Notes under the pieces: generated by a model | Database searches by the model: none | What the model was told of the DNA's origin: nothing | The model's input: the letters and a program-made list of their open reading frames with translations, nothing else | Shown: positions 26,029 through 34,121 of the stretch, piece after piece | Layout of the letters: each line of letters starts with the position of its first letter | How positions within the stretch are numbered: position 1 is the stretch's first letter | Source: Bradyrhizobium sp. Ash2021 | GTDB lineage: Bacteria > Pseudomonadota > Alphaproteobacteria > Rhizobiales > Xanthobacteraceae | Length of the DNA: 64,000 nucleotides | Assembly (NCBI RefSeq): GCF_031202265.1 | Contig: NZ_CP100604.1 | Coordinates: forward strand, 992,001 to 1,056,000 | Direction: 5' to 3' | Made by a program: the position numbers and the translations under genes

Positions 26029-28611
26029 GTGCCGTCCCTTGTCCTGCCCTTGCCATCGGCCGAAGCCGAGCCCCTGCTGCCCGACCGCTTCCTTCAATGG
26101 TTCGCGTCGCGCGGCTGGTTGCCGCGCGAGCATCAGCTCGCGCTACTCGCAAAAGCCCGCGAGGATGCGTCCGCGCTGCTGATCGCGCCGACCGGCGCCG
26201 GCAAGACGCTGGCGGGGTTTCTGCCGACATTGGTGGAGCTTTCCATTCCATCGCCTGCGGAGGGGGCCAAGAAAACCGTCATCTCCACCGGCCGCGCCGT
26301 GCAGCGCAGCGGCGGCCTCCATACGCTCTACATCTCGCCGCTGAAGGCGCTTGCGGTCGATATCGCGCGCAATCTGGAAACGCCGATTGCCCAGATGGGG
26401 CTGCCGATCAAGGTCGAGACCCGCACCGGCGACACGCCGGTGTCGCGGCGGCAGCGGCAGCGGCGCTATCCGCCGGATATTCTGCTGACCACGCCGGAGC
26501 AATTGGCGCTGCTATTGTCGTCCGACGACGCGCCGTTTCTGTTTTCATCGCTGAAACGCATCGTGCTCGACGAGTTGCATGCGCTGGTGACCTCCAAGCG
26601 CGGCGATCTGCTGTCGCTCGGCCTGGCGCGGCTGTGGCGGCTGGCGCCCGAGATGCGCGCGATCGGCCTGTCGGCGACCGTCGCCGAGCCGGAATCGCTG
26701 GCGCGGTTTCTGGTGCCGCAGCGCGACGGCAGACAAGAAGGCGCCGACATCGTGGTCGCCGGCGGCGCCGCGGCGCCTGTTGTCGAAATGCTCGACACCA
26801 GGGAGCGCCTGCCATGGGCCGGCCACAGCGCGCGCCACGCGCTGAACGAGGTCTACGACCTGATCAGGCGCAACAAGACCACGCTGGTGTTCGTCAACAC
26901 CCGCAGCCAGGCCGAGATGCTGTTCCAGGATCTCTGGCGCATGAACGACGATGGCCTTGCGATTGCGCTGCATCACGGCTCGCTCGATGTCGCGCAGCGT
27001 CGCAAGGTCGAGGACGCGATGTCGGCCGGCAGGCTGCGCGGCGTGGTTTGCACCTCCTCGCTCGATCTCGGCGTCGATTGGGGCGACGTCGATCTCGTGA
27101 TCAATATCGGCGCGCCCAAGGGTGCGTCGCGGCTGATGCAGCGAATCGGCCGCGCCAATCACCGCATCGACGAGGCGTCCCGCGCGGTTCTGGTGCCGGC
27201 CAACCGGTTCGAGGTGCTGGAATGCGCGGTGGCGATCGACGCGGTCGCGGAGAATGCGCAGGACACTCCGCCGTTGCGCATCGGCGCGCTCGACGTGCTG
27301 GCGCAGCACGTGCTCGGCTGCGCCTGCGGCGAGCCGTTTCTGTCCGACCAACTCTATTCGGAAGTGCTGACGGCGGCGCCTTATTCCGGCCTGACGCGAA
27401 CCGATTTCGACGACGTGGTCGATTTCGTCGCCACCGGCGGCTACGCGCTGAAGAGCTATGAGCGTTTTGCGCGCATCAAGCTGGACAAGCAGGGGCGCTG
27501 GCGCGTCACCAATCCGCGGGTGCGGCAGAGCTACCGGATGAACGTCGGCACCATCGTCGAAGAGTCGATGCTGAAAGTTCGCCTGGTGCGTTCGCGCGGC
27601 GGCGGCTCGGGCTCGACCGGCGCGCTCGGGCGCGGCGGCCGGATGCTGGGCGAGATCGAGGAATATTTCATCGAAGGGCTCGTGGTCGGCGACACCTTTG
27701 TGTTCGGCGGCGAGGTGGTGCGGTATGAGGCCCTCGTCGAGGACCAGGTCTACGTCTCCCGCGCCAACGACAGCGATGCAAAGGTACCGTCCTATATGGG
27801 CGGCAAATTTCCGCTTTCGACCTATCTCGCCGAACGTGTGCGAAAACTGCTCGACGACAAGCGGGCCTGGAACGCGTTGCCGGATCAGGTGCGCGACTGG
27901 CTGTCGCTGCAGCAGGGATTTTCGCGCGTGCCGGGAGTGCGCGAGCTGCTGGTGGAAACCTTTCCCCGCGGCAGCAAGCATTACCTCATCTGTTATCCCT
28001 TCGAGGGGCGGCTGGCGCACCAGACGCTAGGCATGCTGCTGACGCGGCGGATGGAGCGCGCGCGGGTGCGGCCGCTCGGCTTCGTCGCCAATGAATATGC
28101 GGTGGCGGTGTGGGGCCTCGGCGACATGTCGTTCATGGTCCGGCACGGCCAGCTCGATCTCAACGCGCTGTTCGATCCGGACATGCTCGGCGACGATCTC
28201 GAGGCGTGGCTCGCCGAATCCGCGCTGATGAAGCGCACCTTTCGCAATTGCGCGATCATTTCCGGCCTGATCGCGCGGCGCTTCACCGGCGAGGAAAAAT
28301 CCCGCCGCCAGGTGCTGTTCTCGACTGATTTGATCTACGACGTGCTGCGCAAGCACCAGGCCGACCACGTGCTGTTGCGCGCGGCGCGCGCCGATGCCGC
28401 GTCGGGATTGCTCGATCTTCGCCGGCTGGGTGATATGCTGTCGCGTATTCATGGGCGAATCACCCATCGGGAACTCGACCGCGTTTCGCCGCTCGCGGTC
28501 CCGGTGATGCTGGAAATCGGCCGCGAGTCAGTCTATGGCGAAGCGTCCGACGAATTGCTGGCGGAAGCCGCCAATGAACTCGTCAAAGAGGCGATAGGTA
28601 AGACAGGATAA
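26029..28611 (+). CDS. Ligase-associated DEXH-box DNA helicase (Lhr-like)
   Basis: The protein has 860 residues from a GTG start. Superfamily 2 motifs are clear: Walker A IAPTGAGKT (residues 52-60), Ia YISPLKALAVDIARN, TTPEQLALLL, the DEXH box RIVLDELHAL near 180, SAT at GLSATVAEPESLARF, CTSSLDLGVDWGDVD and the arginine finger motif LMQRIGRANHR. A long Lhr-type C-terminal half follows with TYLAERVRKLL and LARRFTGEEKSRRQ-like segments. It translocates 3'-5' on DNA in the repair set shared with the ligase and exonuclease upstream. The stop is three bases from the start of the phosphoesterase gene. Confidence 0.93.
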   Translation: MPSLVLPLPSAEAEPLLPDRFLQWFASRGWLPREHQLALLAKAREDASALLIAPTGAGKTLAGFLPTLVELSIPSPAEGAKKTVISTGRAVQRSGGLHTLYISPLKALAVDIARNLETPIAQMGLPIKVETRTGDTPVSRRQRQRRYPPDILLTTPEQLALLLSSDDAPFLFSSLKRIVLDELHALVTSKRGDLLSLGLARLWRLAPEMRAIGLSATVAEPESLARFLVPQRDGRQEGADIVVAGGAAAPVVEMLDTRERLPWAGHSARHALNEVYDLIRRNKTTLVFVNTRSQAEMLFQDLWRMNDDGLAIALHHGSLDVAQRRKVEDAMSAGRLRGVVCTSSLDLGVDWGDVDLVINIGAPKGASRLMQRIGRANHRIDEASRAVLVPANRFEVLECAVAIDAVAENAQDTPPLRIGALDVLAQHVLGCACGEPFLSDQLYSEVLTAAPYSGLTRTDFDDVVDFVATGGYALKSYERFARIKLDKQGRWRVTNPRVRQSYRMNVGTIVEESMLKVRLVRSRGGGSGSTGALGRGGRMLGEIEEYFIEGLVVGDTFVFGGEVVRYEALVEDQVYVSRANDSDAKVPSYMGGKFPLSTYLAERVRKLLDDKRAWNALPDQVRDWLSLQQGFSRVPGVRELLVETFPRGSKHYLICYPFEGRLAHQTLGMLLTRRMERARVRPLGFVANEYAVAVWGLGDMSFMVRHGQLDLNALFDPDMLGDDLEAWLAESALMKRTFRNCAIISGLIARRFTGEEKSRRQVLFSTDLIYDVLRKHQADHVLLRAARADAASGLLDLRRLGDMLSRIHGRITHRELDRVSPLAVPVMLEIGRESVYGEASDELLAEAANELVKEAIGKTG

Positions 28612-28614
28612 AAC

Positions 28615-29325
28615 GTGACGGCAGCCGCGCAATCTTCAGAGGATGATCAAACCGTGCGCGCTTCGACTGTTACGATTGCAGATGTAGCGCTACTCGCCGA
28701 TCTCTCCGGCGCGCTGTTCTGGGAAGAGCAGCGCCTGCTCGTCGTCTCCGACCTGCACCTCGAAAAGGGTTCCAGCTTTGCCGCGCGCGGCGTGCTGCTG
28801 CCGCCCTACGATACGGTGGCGACGCTCGGCCGGCTTGCCGCCGTCATTGCCCGCCACGACCCGCGCATGGTGATCGCGCTCGGCGACAGTTTTCACGATC
28901 GAACCGCGCATGAACGTCTCGCGGATTCGAATCGCGAGGCGCTGACTGCGCTGCAGGCGCGGCGAGACTGGATCTGGATATCGGGCAATCACGATCCGGC
29001 ACTGCCGTCCGATCTCGGCGGCGTGGTCGCCAGCGAAGTCGCCATCGGGCCCATCGTGTTCCGCCACGAGCCGACCGGCGCGTTCGGCGAAATCGCCGGC
29101 CATCTGCATCCCAAGGCGCGGGTGCCGACGCGCGGGCGCACCATGGAGCGGCGCTGTTTTGCCAGCGACGGCGAGCGCGCGGTGATGCCGGCGTTCGGCG
29201 CCTACACCGGGGGGCTAAGCATCCGCGACGCGGCATTCGCCAAAATCTTCGGCACGCCGGGCTTCATGGCGCATGTGCTCGGCGACCGCAAACTGCACGC
29301 GATCGCCGCCTCGCGGTGTTATTGA
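28615..29325 (+). CDS. pdeM: Ligase-associated endonuclease/phosphoesterase PdeM
   Basis: The protein has 236 residues from a GTG start three bases after the helicase stop. Calcineurin-like metallophosphoesterase motifs appear in order: VVSDLHLEKGSSFA, ALGDSFHDRTAHE, ISGNHDPALPSD and AGHLHPKARVPTRG. PdeM is the fourth part of the ligase-exonuclease-helicase repair set and is thought to act as a nuclease on damaged DNA. Tight spacing indicates co-transcription and probably translational coupling with the helicase. Confidence 0.92.
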   Translation: MTAAAQSSEDDQTVRASTVTIADVALLADLSGALFWEEQRLLVVSDLHLEKGSSFAARGVLLPPYDTVATLGRLAAVIARHDPRMVIALGDSFHDRTAHERLADSNREALTALQARRDWIWISGNHDPALPSDLGGVVASEVAIGPIVFRHEPTGAFGEIAGHLHPKARVPTRGRTMERRCFASDGERAVMPAFGAYTGGLSIRDAAFAKIFGTPGFMAHVLGDRKLHAIAASRCY

Positions 29326-29337
29326 GTATCCCTCACT

Positions 29338-29440
29338 GTCATTCCGGGGCGCGCCTCTTGGCGCGAGCCCGGAATCCATAACCCTCGATCGTGGTTATGG
29401 ATTCCGGGCCTGCGCCTTGCGGCGCATCCCGGAATGACGG
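29338..29440. repeat. Palindromic repeat, family D (GTCATTCCGGGGCGC type)
   Basis: The outer arms GTCATTCCGGGGCG and CATCCCGGAATGAC and inner arms GGAATCCATAACC and GGTTATGGATTCC are inverted. It follows pdeM directly and may end its transcript. A shorter family member is at 46671-46756. Confidence 0.85.
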
Positions 29441-29472
29441 CGGTGAATTTTTGCGCGAGACGCGTTGGAAAG

Positions 29473-29639
29473 TGCCCGACGGGCAAATCAGTAAAAACCT
29501 GTCCAGCCCTTCCCATAAAATATTTCGCTTCCGCCGTTGGGCAAATCAGTAGTTTGACTCCGCGCGTCTCACCCGAGCAAGGGGCGTTTCTCGAGTCGTC
29601 ACGAACGCGCGGTGGGATGCGATGGACGCGACAACGTCG
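29473..29639 (+). repeat. Direct repeat copy 1 flanking the leader-peptide genes
   Basis: About 167 bases beginning TGCCCGACGGGCAAATCAGT and ending GGACGCGACAACGTCG. It matches 30368-30535 nearly base for base in the same orientation. It corresponds to the middle part of the large dispersed repeat at 30240-31020, so it is a partial copy. Together with the palindrome before it, it fills the gap between pdeM and the first leader-peptide gene. Confidence 0.85.
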
Positions 29640-29716
29640 CATGGGCAGCGTGATTTGCGTCACAGTCTCGGCGACGCGGATTGAGCATGGTCACACCTTC
29701 ATCAAAGGAGCAGACC

Positions 29717-29914
29717 ATGAGCAGCCTCAACACCGAGCCTAAGCTTTCGAAATACGAATTGAACGAGGAACAACTCGAGAAGGCCACTGGTGGATCATCT
29801 CTGTCGCTTAGTTACGCACGTGTAAAATTTGAGTACACCGAGCAGAAGCCGGATGGCACCGCTGCGGGTAACGTGGCCGCCAAATGGAGCCTCGCTCAAG
29901 GTGCCGTAGCGTGA
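29717..29914 (+). CDS. Double-glycine leader peptide with a core like the Hcp C-terminus
   Basis: The gene has 65 codons. AAAGGAG lies ten bases before the ATG. The N-terminal half (about residues 1-26) is a leader ending NEEQLEKATGGS, the form recognised by C39 peptidase/ABC exporters of bacteriocins and related peptides. The following core, SLSLSYARVKFEYTEQKPDG and VAAKWSL, resembles by eye the last strands of T6SS tube protein Hcp (pattern L-x-F-A-x-V-x-x-x-Y-x-x-Q-K-x-D-G ... W). An Hcp fold cannot form from 39 residues. It is followed, 79 bases later, by a second gene with the same leader ending. No exporter is nearby. Confidence 0.75.
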   Translation: MSSLNTEPKLSKYELNEEQLEKATGGSSLSLSYARVKFEYTEQKPDGTAAGNVAAKWSLAQGAVA

Positions 29915-29993
29915 TGGTCAGGCACAACATGTCAATCACCCGCGCTATGACTCTGAGTTGTGCGCGGGTGTTCGCAAGCAAAGGAGCGCGATC

Positions 29994-30173
29994 ATGACAC
30001 GACAGCGCGATGACGAGGACCTCGAAGCCCACGTTCCCCTGGCAGAACTGAGCGAATGCGACCTTGAGAAAGCGACCGGCGGTTCACAGTCTTCTGGAAG
30101 CGGGTCAGGCAAAGTCCAGCACGGTGACCTGCAAGTTCAGAAATATCTTGATAAGGCATCCATCATTCTCTGA
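29994..30173 (+). CDS. Double-glycine leader peptide with a core like the Hcp middle segment
   Basis: The gene has 59 codons. AAAGGAG lies eleven bases before the ATG, the same arrangement as the first gene. The leader ends LSECDLEKATGGS; the block LEKATGGS is identical to the first peptide but is encoded with different synonymous codons. The core begins SQSSGSGSGKVQHGDLQVQK and continues YLDKAS. It resembles the Hcp loop and strand in which S-Q-S-G, a glycine-rich stretch, G-K-V, a D-L and K-Y-x-D-K-S follow one another. The segment is distinct from the one copied in the first gene. The stop directly follows, so nothing beyond this piece of Hcp is present. Confidence 0.72.
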   Translation: MTRQRDDEDLEAHVPLAELSECDLEKATGGSQSSGSGSGKVQHGDLQVQKYLDKASIIL

Positions 30174-30239
30174 CGGGAGCTTTCTCCTGATGGCGGAAGC
30201 ACGGTTGTCGCGTTCTCGGCCGTGGGCGTGGTCGTCGGG

Positions 30240-31020
30240 TTAGCTGCTCGCGGAGTTGACCGGCGGGCGTGCGCGGCGTGGCGGCATGCCCCCCAGCGCA
30301 TCAGCACCGTCTCGCTCCCGGCGTCCGCGTTTCGGACGACCCAGGGGAGGGTGACGGTCACAAAAATTGCCCGACGGGCAAATCAGTAAAAACCTGTCCA
30401 GCCCTTCCGATAAAAATATTTCGCTTCCGCCGTCGGGCAAATCAGTGGTTTCTCTCCGCGCGTCTCACCCGAGCAAGGGGCGTTTCTCGAGTCGTCACGA
30501 ACGCGCGGTGGGATGCGATGGACGCGACAGCGTCGGGCGCGCAGTGGGATCGCAGGGCGGGTCTTCCCGTGAGCGATCGGCCGGCGCGCGGACGAACGGC
30601 GCTGCTAACCGTTTTCGCCAGAACTCGCCGGGCGGCACGAGGCCCGGCAAGACCTTTGGCGCTGATGGTCGCGGACGGTGAAGTCGTGTGGTCCTGGCGC
30701 CCCGATGCTGGCGTCAAGTTTTGCGCAAGATGCATTTCACCCGACCGGGTTTGAGATGGATCTGTCATCCGCAAGGCGACGGTGGCAAACAAGCCGGTCA
30801 CCGGGGAGAGCACGAAGTAAGCCGTAACCCTTCGCGCGGGGAAAGCCGGGGTGACCCGGTTGAACCTGTGGTCCACTCGTGCGCTTGTTGTGCGCACGAC
30901 CGCGGGTGCAATCGGCGCCCGGCTTTCCCTGCGCCCTCTGTTCTCGAGAGGGTCGAAATCGACGCAAGCCTCGGGCGCAATGCGCCGCGAGAACGCGGAT
31001 GCATATCCCTTGCTGTTTGA
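30240..31020. repeat. Large dispersed repeat of the Bradyrhizobium type, no gene
   Basis: This ~780-base stretch has no convincing gene. It contains the landmark blocks TTTCGGACGACCCAGGGGAG, TGCCCGACGGGCAAATCAGT, GAACGCGCGGTGGGATGCGA, GAAGTCGTGTGGTCCTGGCG, AACAAGCCGGTCACC, GGAAAGCCGGGGTGACCCGG and TTTCCCTGCGCCCTC. From memory these occur together in many intergenic copies in Bradyrhizobium and Rhodopseudomonas. Several open frames cross it on both strands, but none has family resemblance. It contains the second direct-repeat copy at 30368-30535. Confidence 0.75.
30368..30535 (+). repeat. Direct repeat copy 2 flanking the leader-peptide genes
   Basis: This 168-base stretch nearly matches 29473-29639 in the same orientation, differing at a handful of positions (for example CCGATAAAAATATTTC for CCCATAAAATATTTC). 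The two copies are about 895 bases apart and bracket both leader-peptide genes. Confidence 0.85.
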
Positions 31021-31041
31021 AATTTGAATCAGACGCTTCAA

Positions 31042-31163
31042 CCCGTCATTGCGAGGAGCGATAGCGACGAAGCAATCCATGCCTCCACAAGCTGAGAGAT
31101 GGATTGCTTCGCGGAGCCTGTCATCGGGCGCGCATTCGCGCGACCCGTTGGCTCGCAATGACG
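31042..31163. repeat. Palindromic repeat, family A, with nested insertion
   Basis: The outer arms CCCGTCATTGCGAGGAGCG and CTCGCAATGACG match the copy at 9925-10014. On the right arm about 35 extra bases carry CATCGGGCGCGCATTCGCGC, an inserted inner hairpin. The copy at 51427-51550 has a related insert on its left arm. Confidence 0.8.
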
Positions 31164-31185
31164 AAGCGGGGAGATCTCGGCTTTA

Positions 31186-31213
31186 TCTTCACCTCTCCCA
31201 TAGGGAGAGGTCG
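31186..31213. repeat. Truncated palindromic repeat family B next to the IS remnant
   Basis: CACCTCTCCCATAGGGAGAG and the following GTCGGATCG are one arm of the family B element. The rest is missing where IS481-like sequence begins, so the insertion sequence probably landed inside this repeat. Confidence 0.55.
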
Positions 31214-31461
31214 GATCGTGGTCCAAACCGGCTACATAGGTAACACAATAGACCGGCGACATGGGTAACAGGTCAAATACTCGGCGAGGAGGGCCTTGCC
31301 GATGGGTTGGATGGAGACCTGTGCCGTGGATGAACGGATGCGGTTTGTGATGTCGGTTGTTCAGCGAGAGGAGGCGTTTGCTGTGACATGCCGCCGCTTC
31401 GGAGTGAGCCGGAAGACGGGTTACAAATGGCTTGAACGCTATCGAGAGGCAGGCGTCGAGG
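31214..31461 (+). mobile_element. Left-end remnant of an IS481-like insertion sequence
   Basis: A terminal-repeat-like stretch (GCTACATAGGTAACAC then GACATGGGTAACAGG) precedes an ATG at 31302. That ATG opens a transposase N-terminus with MRFVMSVVQREEAFAVTCRR and FGVSRKTGYKWLERYREAGV, the helix-turn-helix of IS481 transposases. Homology stops at about codon 53 (31461). The catalytic DDE domain and the right end are absent, so the element is dead. Confidence 0.75.
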
Positions 31462-31739
31462 TCGCAAAACGCTTCAAGGCGGGCGTGGTGCTGCCATTCG
31501 CGGGCGCGGCGCAGACCCGCGGACCGTTCCATCTGACCATCGACACCAATGACACCATCGAGACGGCGCGCGCGTTTCCGGACGCCGTGATCGTGCCCGT
31601 TCATACCGATGGATGGGCGCATTTCCGCCAGAGCGCGAGCGATCTGCGCGCGTCCTTTGATACACTCGGCTTTGGGGCGCGGTTGCGGATTCTGGAGCCC
31701 GGCGTCGCAACGGTCATCGAGCCGTCGTCTCGCGCTTGA
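31462..31739 (+). pseudogene. C-terminal remnant of an MBL-fold (UlaG-like) hydrolase fused to the IS481 fragment
   Basis: In the same reading frame as the truncated transposase, the sequence continues into FHLTIDTNDTIETARAFPDA, then VIVPVHTDGWAHFRQS and RLRILEPGV. This is the C-terminal segment of beta-lactamase-superfamily hydrolases, including the last metal histidine in VPVHTDGW. The N-terminal metal motif HxHxDH is missing. The resulting chimeric frame (31302-31739) may be read as one protein but would have neither function. The Nramp-type gene starts 90 bases later. Confidence 0.7.
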
Positions 31740-31829
31740 TACTGCGCAATGAAATAGCCCGCGCCTTCGGTTAAGATGCTGCAGGAACCGGAGCTTGCCC
31801 GGTTCGTTATCGCGGCGACTGGACCGGGT

Positions 31830-33182
31830 ATGACGCAACTCAGGAAGATCACCGCGAAGAACCACAAGAAGCCCGGCGACAAGCCGGCCCCGAAGGCCGA
31901 GCCGCATCAGCCGTTTCGCTTTCGCGACGTCGTCAAGGCGCTCGGGCCGGGATTAATCACCGGTGCATCCGACGACGATCCTTCGGGGATCGGCACCTAC
32001 AGCCAGGCCGGCGCGCAGCTCGGCTACGGCATCGGCTGGACCATGCTGCTGACCTTTCCGCTGATGGTGGCGATCCAGGAAATTTCCGCACGGGTCGGCC
32101 GCGTCACCGGGCACGGCATCTCGGGCAATGTGTGCCGCTACTATTCGGCGTGGCTGCTCAATGTCGTGGTGGCGCTGCTGTTCATCGCCAACACCGTCAA
32201 CATCGCGGCCGATCTCGCGGCCATGGCGGATGCGACCAAATTGCTGATCGGTGGACATGGCATCATCTATGTCGTGGTTTTCGGCGTGATATCGGTCGTG
32301 GCGCAGATTTTTCTCGACTACAAACGCTACGTGTCGGTGCTGAAATGGCTGACGCTCAGCCTGTTCGCCTATGTCGCCGCACTCGCGTTCGCGCATGTCT
32401 CGTGGGGCGAGGCGCTGGCCGGCGTGCTGGTTCCACGGCTGACCTGGAGCGCGGACTATTTCACCACCATCGTTGCGATCTTCGGCACCACCATCTCGCC
32501 CTATCTGTTTTTCTGGCAGGCCTCGCAGGAAGCCGAGGACCAGCGCGTCGATGTGCACAAGCAGCCATTGATCGACAAGCATTACGGCGCGCAAAGGGAA
32601 TTCAATCGCATCCGCGCCGACACCGTGGTCGGAATGGCGTTCTCCAATCTAATCGCGCTGTCGATCATCGTCACTGCCGCCGCGACGCTGCATGCGGCGG
32701 GCAAGACCGATATCCAGACCTCGGCGCAAGCCGCAGAGGCGCTGCGTCCAATCGCCGGCGCATTCGCCGAAGTGATCTTTGCGCTCGGCATCATCGGCAC
32801 TGGCCTGCTGGCGATCCCGGTGCTCGGCGGCGCCACCGCCTATGCCGTCGGCGAGGGCCGGCGATGGCCGGTCGGGCTCGCACGCAAGCCCAAGGAAGCG
32901 GTGGCGTTCTACGCGGTGCTGGCGCTGTCGGCGGGAATAGGGATCGCGCTCAATTTCAGCCCGATCAATCCGATCTCGGCGCTGTACTGGAGCGCGGTCG
33001 TCAACGGCGTGCTCGCCGTTCCCGTGATGGTGCTGTTGATGATCATGTCCCGCCGCAAGGACGTGATGGGCCATTTCGTCATCGCTGGTCCGCTCTATTG
33101 GCTCGGATGGCTGTCGACTGCGGCGATGCTGCTCAGCGTGCTGGCGATGGGGGTCGGGGTTTTTGTCGGAGGTAATACGTAG
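31830..33182 (+). CDS. Nramp-family divalent metal transporter
   Basis: The protein has 450 residues with a basic cytosolic tail of about 35 residues and 11 predicted membrane segments. The first helix carries ITGASDDDPSGIGTYSQAGA at the position of the Nramp metal motif (DPGN in classic members). The sixth has IFGTTISPYLFFWQASQEAE where classic members have MPH. These changed metal-site residues place it in a divergent branch, so manganese or iron transport should not be assumed. A start at 31776 is possible. It lies just downstream of the IS481/MBL remnant. Confidence 0.85.
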   Translation: MTQLRKITAKNHKKPGDKPAPKAEPHQPFRFRDVVKALGPGLITGASDDDPSGIGTYSQAGAQLGYGIGWTMLLTFPLMVAIQEISARVGRVTGHGISGNVCRYYSAWLLNVVVALLFIANTVNIAADLAAMADATKLLIGGHGIIYVVVFGVISVVAQIFLDYKRYVSVLKWLTLSLFAYVAALAFAHVSWGEALAGVLVPRLTWSADYFTTIVAIFGTTISPYLFFWQASQEAEDQRVDVHKQPLIDKHYGAQREFNRIRADTVVGMAFSNLIALSIIVTAAATLHAAGKTDIQTSAQAAEALRPIAGAFAEVIFALGIIGTGLLAIPVLGGATAYAVGEGRRWPVGLARKPKEAVAFYAVLALSAGIGIALNFSPINPISALYWSAVVNGVLAVPVMVLLMIMSRRKDVMGHFVIAGPLYWLGWLSTAAMLLSVLAMGVGVFVGGNT

Positions 33183-33199
33183 CTGAGCCACATACGCGA

Positions 33200-33333
33200 A
33201 CGTCATCCTGAGGTGCTCGCCGTCTTCGGCGAGCCTCGAAGGATGGCAGCAGGCACCGAGCTAGTCATCCTTCGAGGCTCGCAAGAGCTCGCACCTCCAG
33301 CGATGAGCGCAATTGCGCTCACGCAGGGATGAC
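33200..33333. repeat. Palindromic repeat, family E (GTCATCCTGAGGTGC type)
   Basis: The outer ends CGTCATCCTGAGGTGC and GCAGGGATGACG are inverted. Inner arms GCCTCGAAGGATG and CATCCTTCGAGGC form a second hairpin. It lies between two convergent genes. Confidence 0.8.
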
Positions 33334-33335
33334 GT

Positions 33336-34121
33336 CTAATCCTTCCGGAACACAATGGACGCCATCCAGCCCGTCATCAGCGCCATGAACGCGGTCACCA
33401 GCCCGTAGATAAAACCGTTCTGGCGCGCGGTGGTGGCGACGAACTGTTCGAAGCCGACCTTGACGATTTCGAACGCGGTCTCGGTCTTGGTCACCAGCGC
33501 GCCGTCGGCAAACAGTTTGATCTCGACGTCATAGGTGCCGATCGGCACCGCGGCCGGCAGCGGAATGCCGGTGCGAAACAGCGTCGGCGTCAGGAACGTC
33601 ACCGCCGAGGTCGCCTCGCGATAGAGCCCGTGTTCGCTGCGCAGCCGCACGAAGGCGCTGCGGAACGCGTCGTTCGGTACCACGTCGGCATAGTCGGGGC
33701 CGACACGTTGGGTCAGCAGCACATTGTTGAGGCCGAGCTGTTGGCGCCGCTGCACCTCGGGCGAGGCGATGGCGTCGAAGGGGCGGTTAGAAAACAGTGC
33801 GAGATAGGTCGGCACCTGCAGGAACTGCCGCGAGTCGGTGTTGATCCAGATGCCGAATTTGCGTTCCTTGCGGCGCGTCACCATGTCGGCCCGCGGGCCG
33901 GCAACGGTGACCACGAGATCGTAATTGTTGCGGCTGGCCGGGGTCGTGGCGTCTTTTTCGACCGAACCGAACAGCACCAGTTCCTCGCCGGAATAGTTCG
34001 GCGTCACGGTCACGCGATGGTTCGACACCGACACGATCAGCCGTTCGGCGCGCACAGGCGTTGCCGCCAGCGCCGCAGCCAGTGCCAGGCCCGCGAGCGT
34101 GAGGCGGACGCGCGCGGTCAT
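33336..34121 (-). CDS. TIGR02186 family periplasmic/membrane protein
   Basis: The protein has 261 residues. A signal peptide (LTLAGLALAAALAATPVRA) is followed by a beta-rich domain, ERLIVSVSNHRVTVTPNYSG and LVLFGSVEKDA, and a single C-terminal membrane helix, GLVTAFMALMTGWMASIVF. This is the family TIGR02186, which in alphaproteobacteria sits next to a TauE/SafE transporter, as here. The shared pairing suggests a joint role in sulfite or organosulfonate handling, but the role is not established. Its start overlaps the TauE stop by four bases. Confidence 0.9.
   Translation of the reverse strand: MTARVRLTLAGLALAAALAATPVRAERLIVSVSNHRVTVTPNYSGEELVLFGSVEKDATTPASRNNYDLVVTVAGPRADMVTRRKERKFGIWINTDSRQFLQVPTYLALFSNRPFDAIASPEVQRRQQLGLNNVLLTQRVGPDYADVVPNDAFRSAFVRLRSEHGLYREATSAVTFLTPTLFRTGIPLPAAVPIGTYDVEIKLFADGALVTKTETAFEIVKVGFEQFVATTARQNGFIYGLVTAFMALMTGWMASIVFRKD

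Noticed and set aside
29717..30173. A type VI secretion locus around the Hcp-like peptides
   Set aside because: No other T6SS genes (VipA/B, ClpV, VgrG, TssJKLM) are present in the window, and the peptides are far too short for functional Hcp.
30688..31158. Open frames on both strands (up to 238 codons) in the repeat region
   Set aside because: They lie within a large dispersed repeat, have no family-like patterns, and frames on opposite strands are equally long, as expected from high-GC non-coding DNA.
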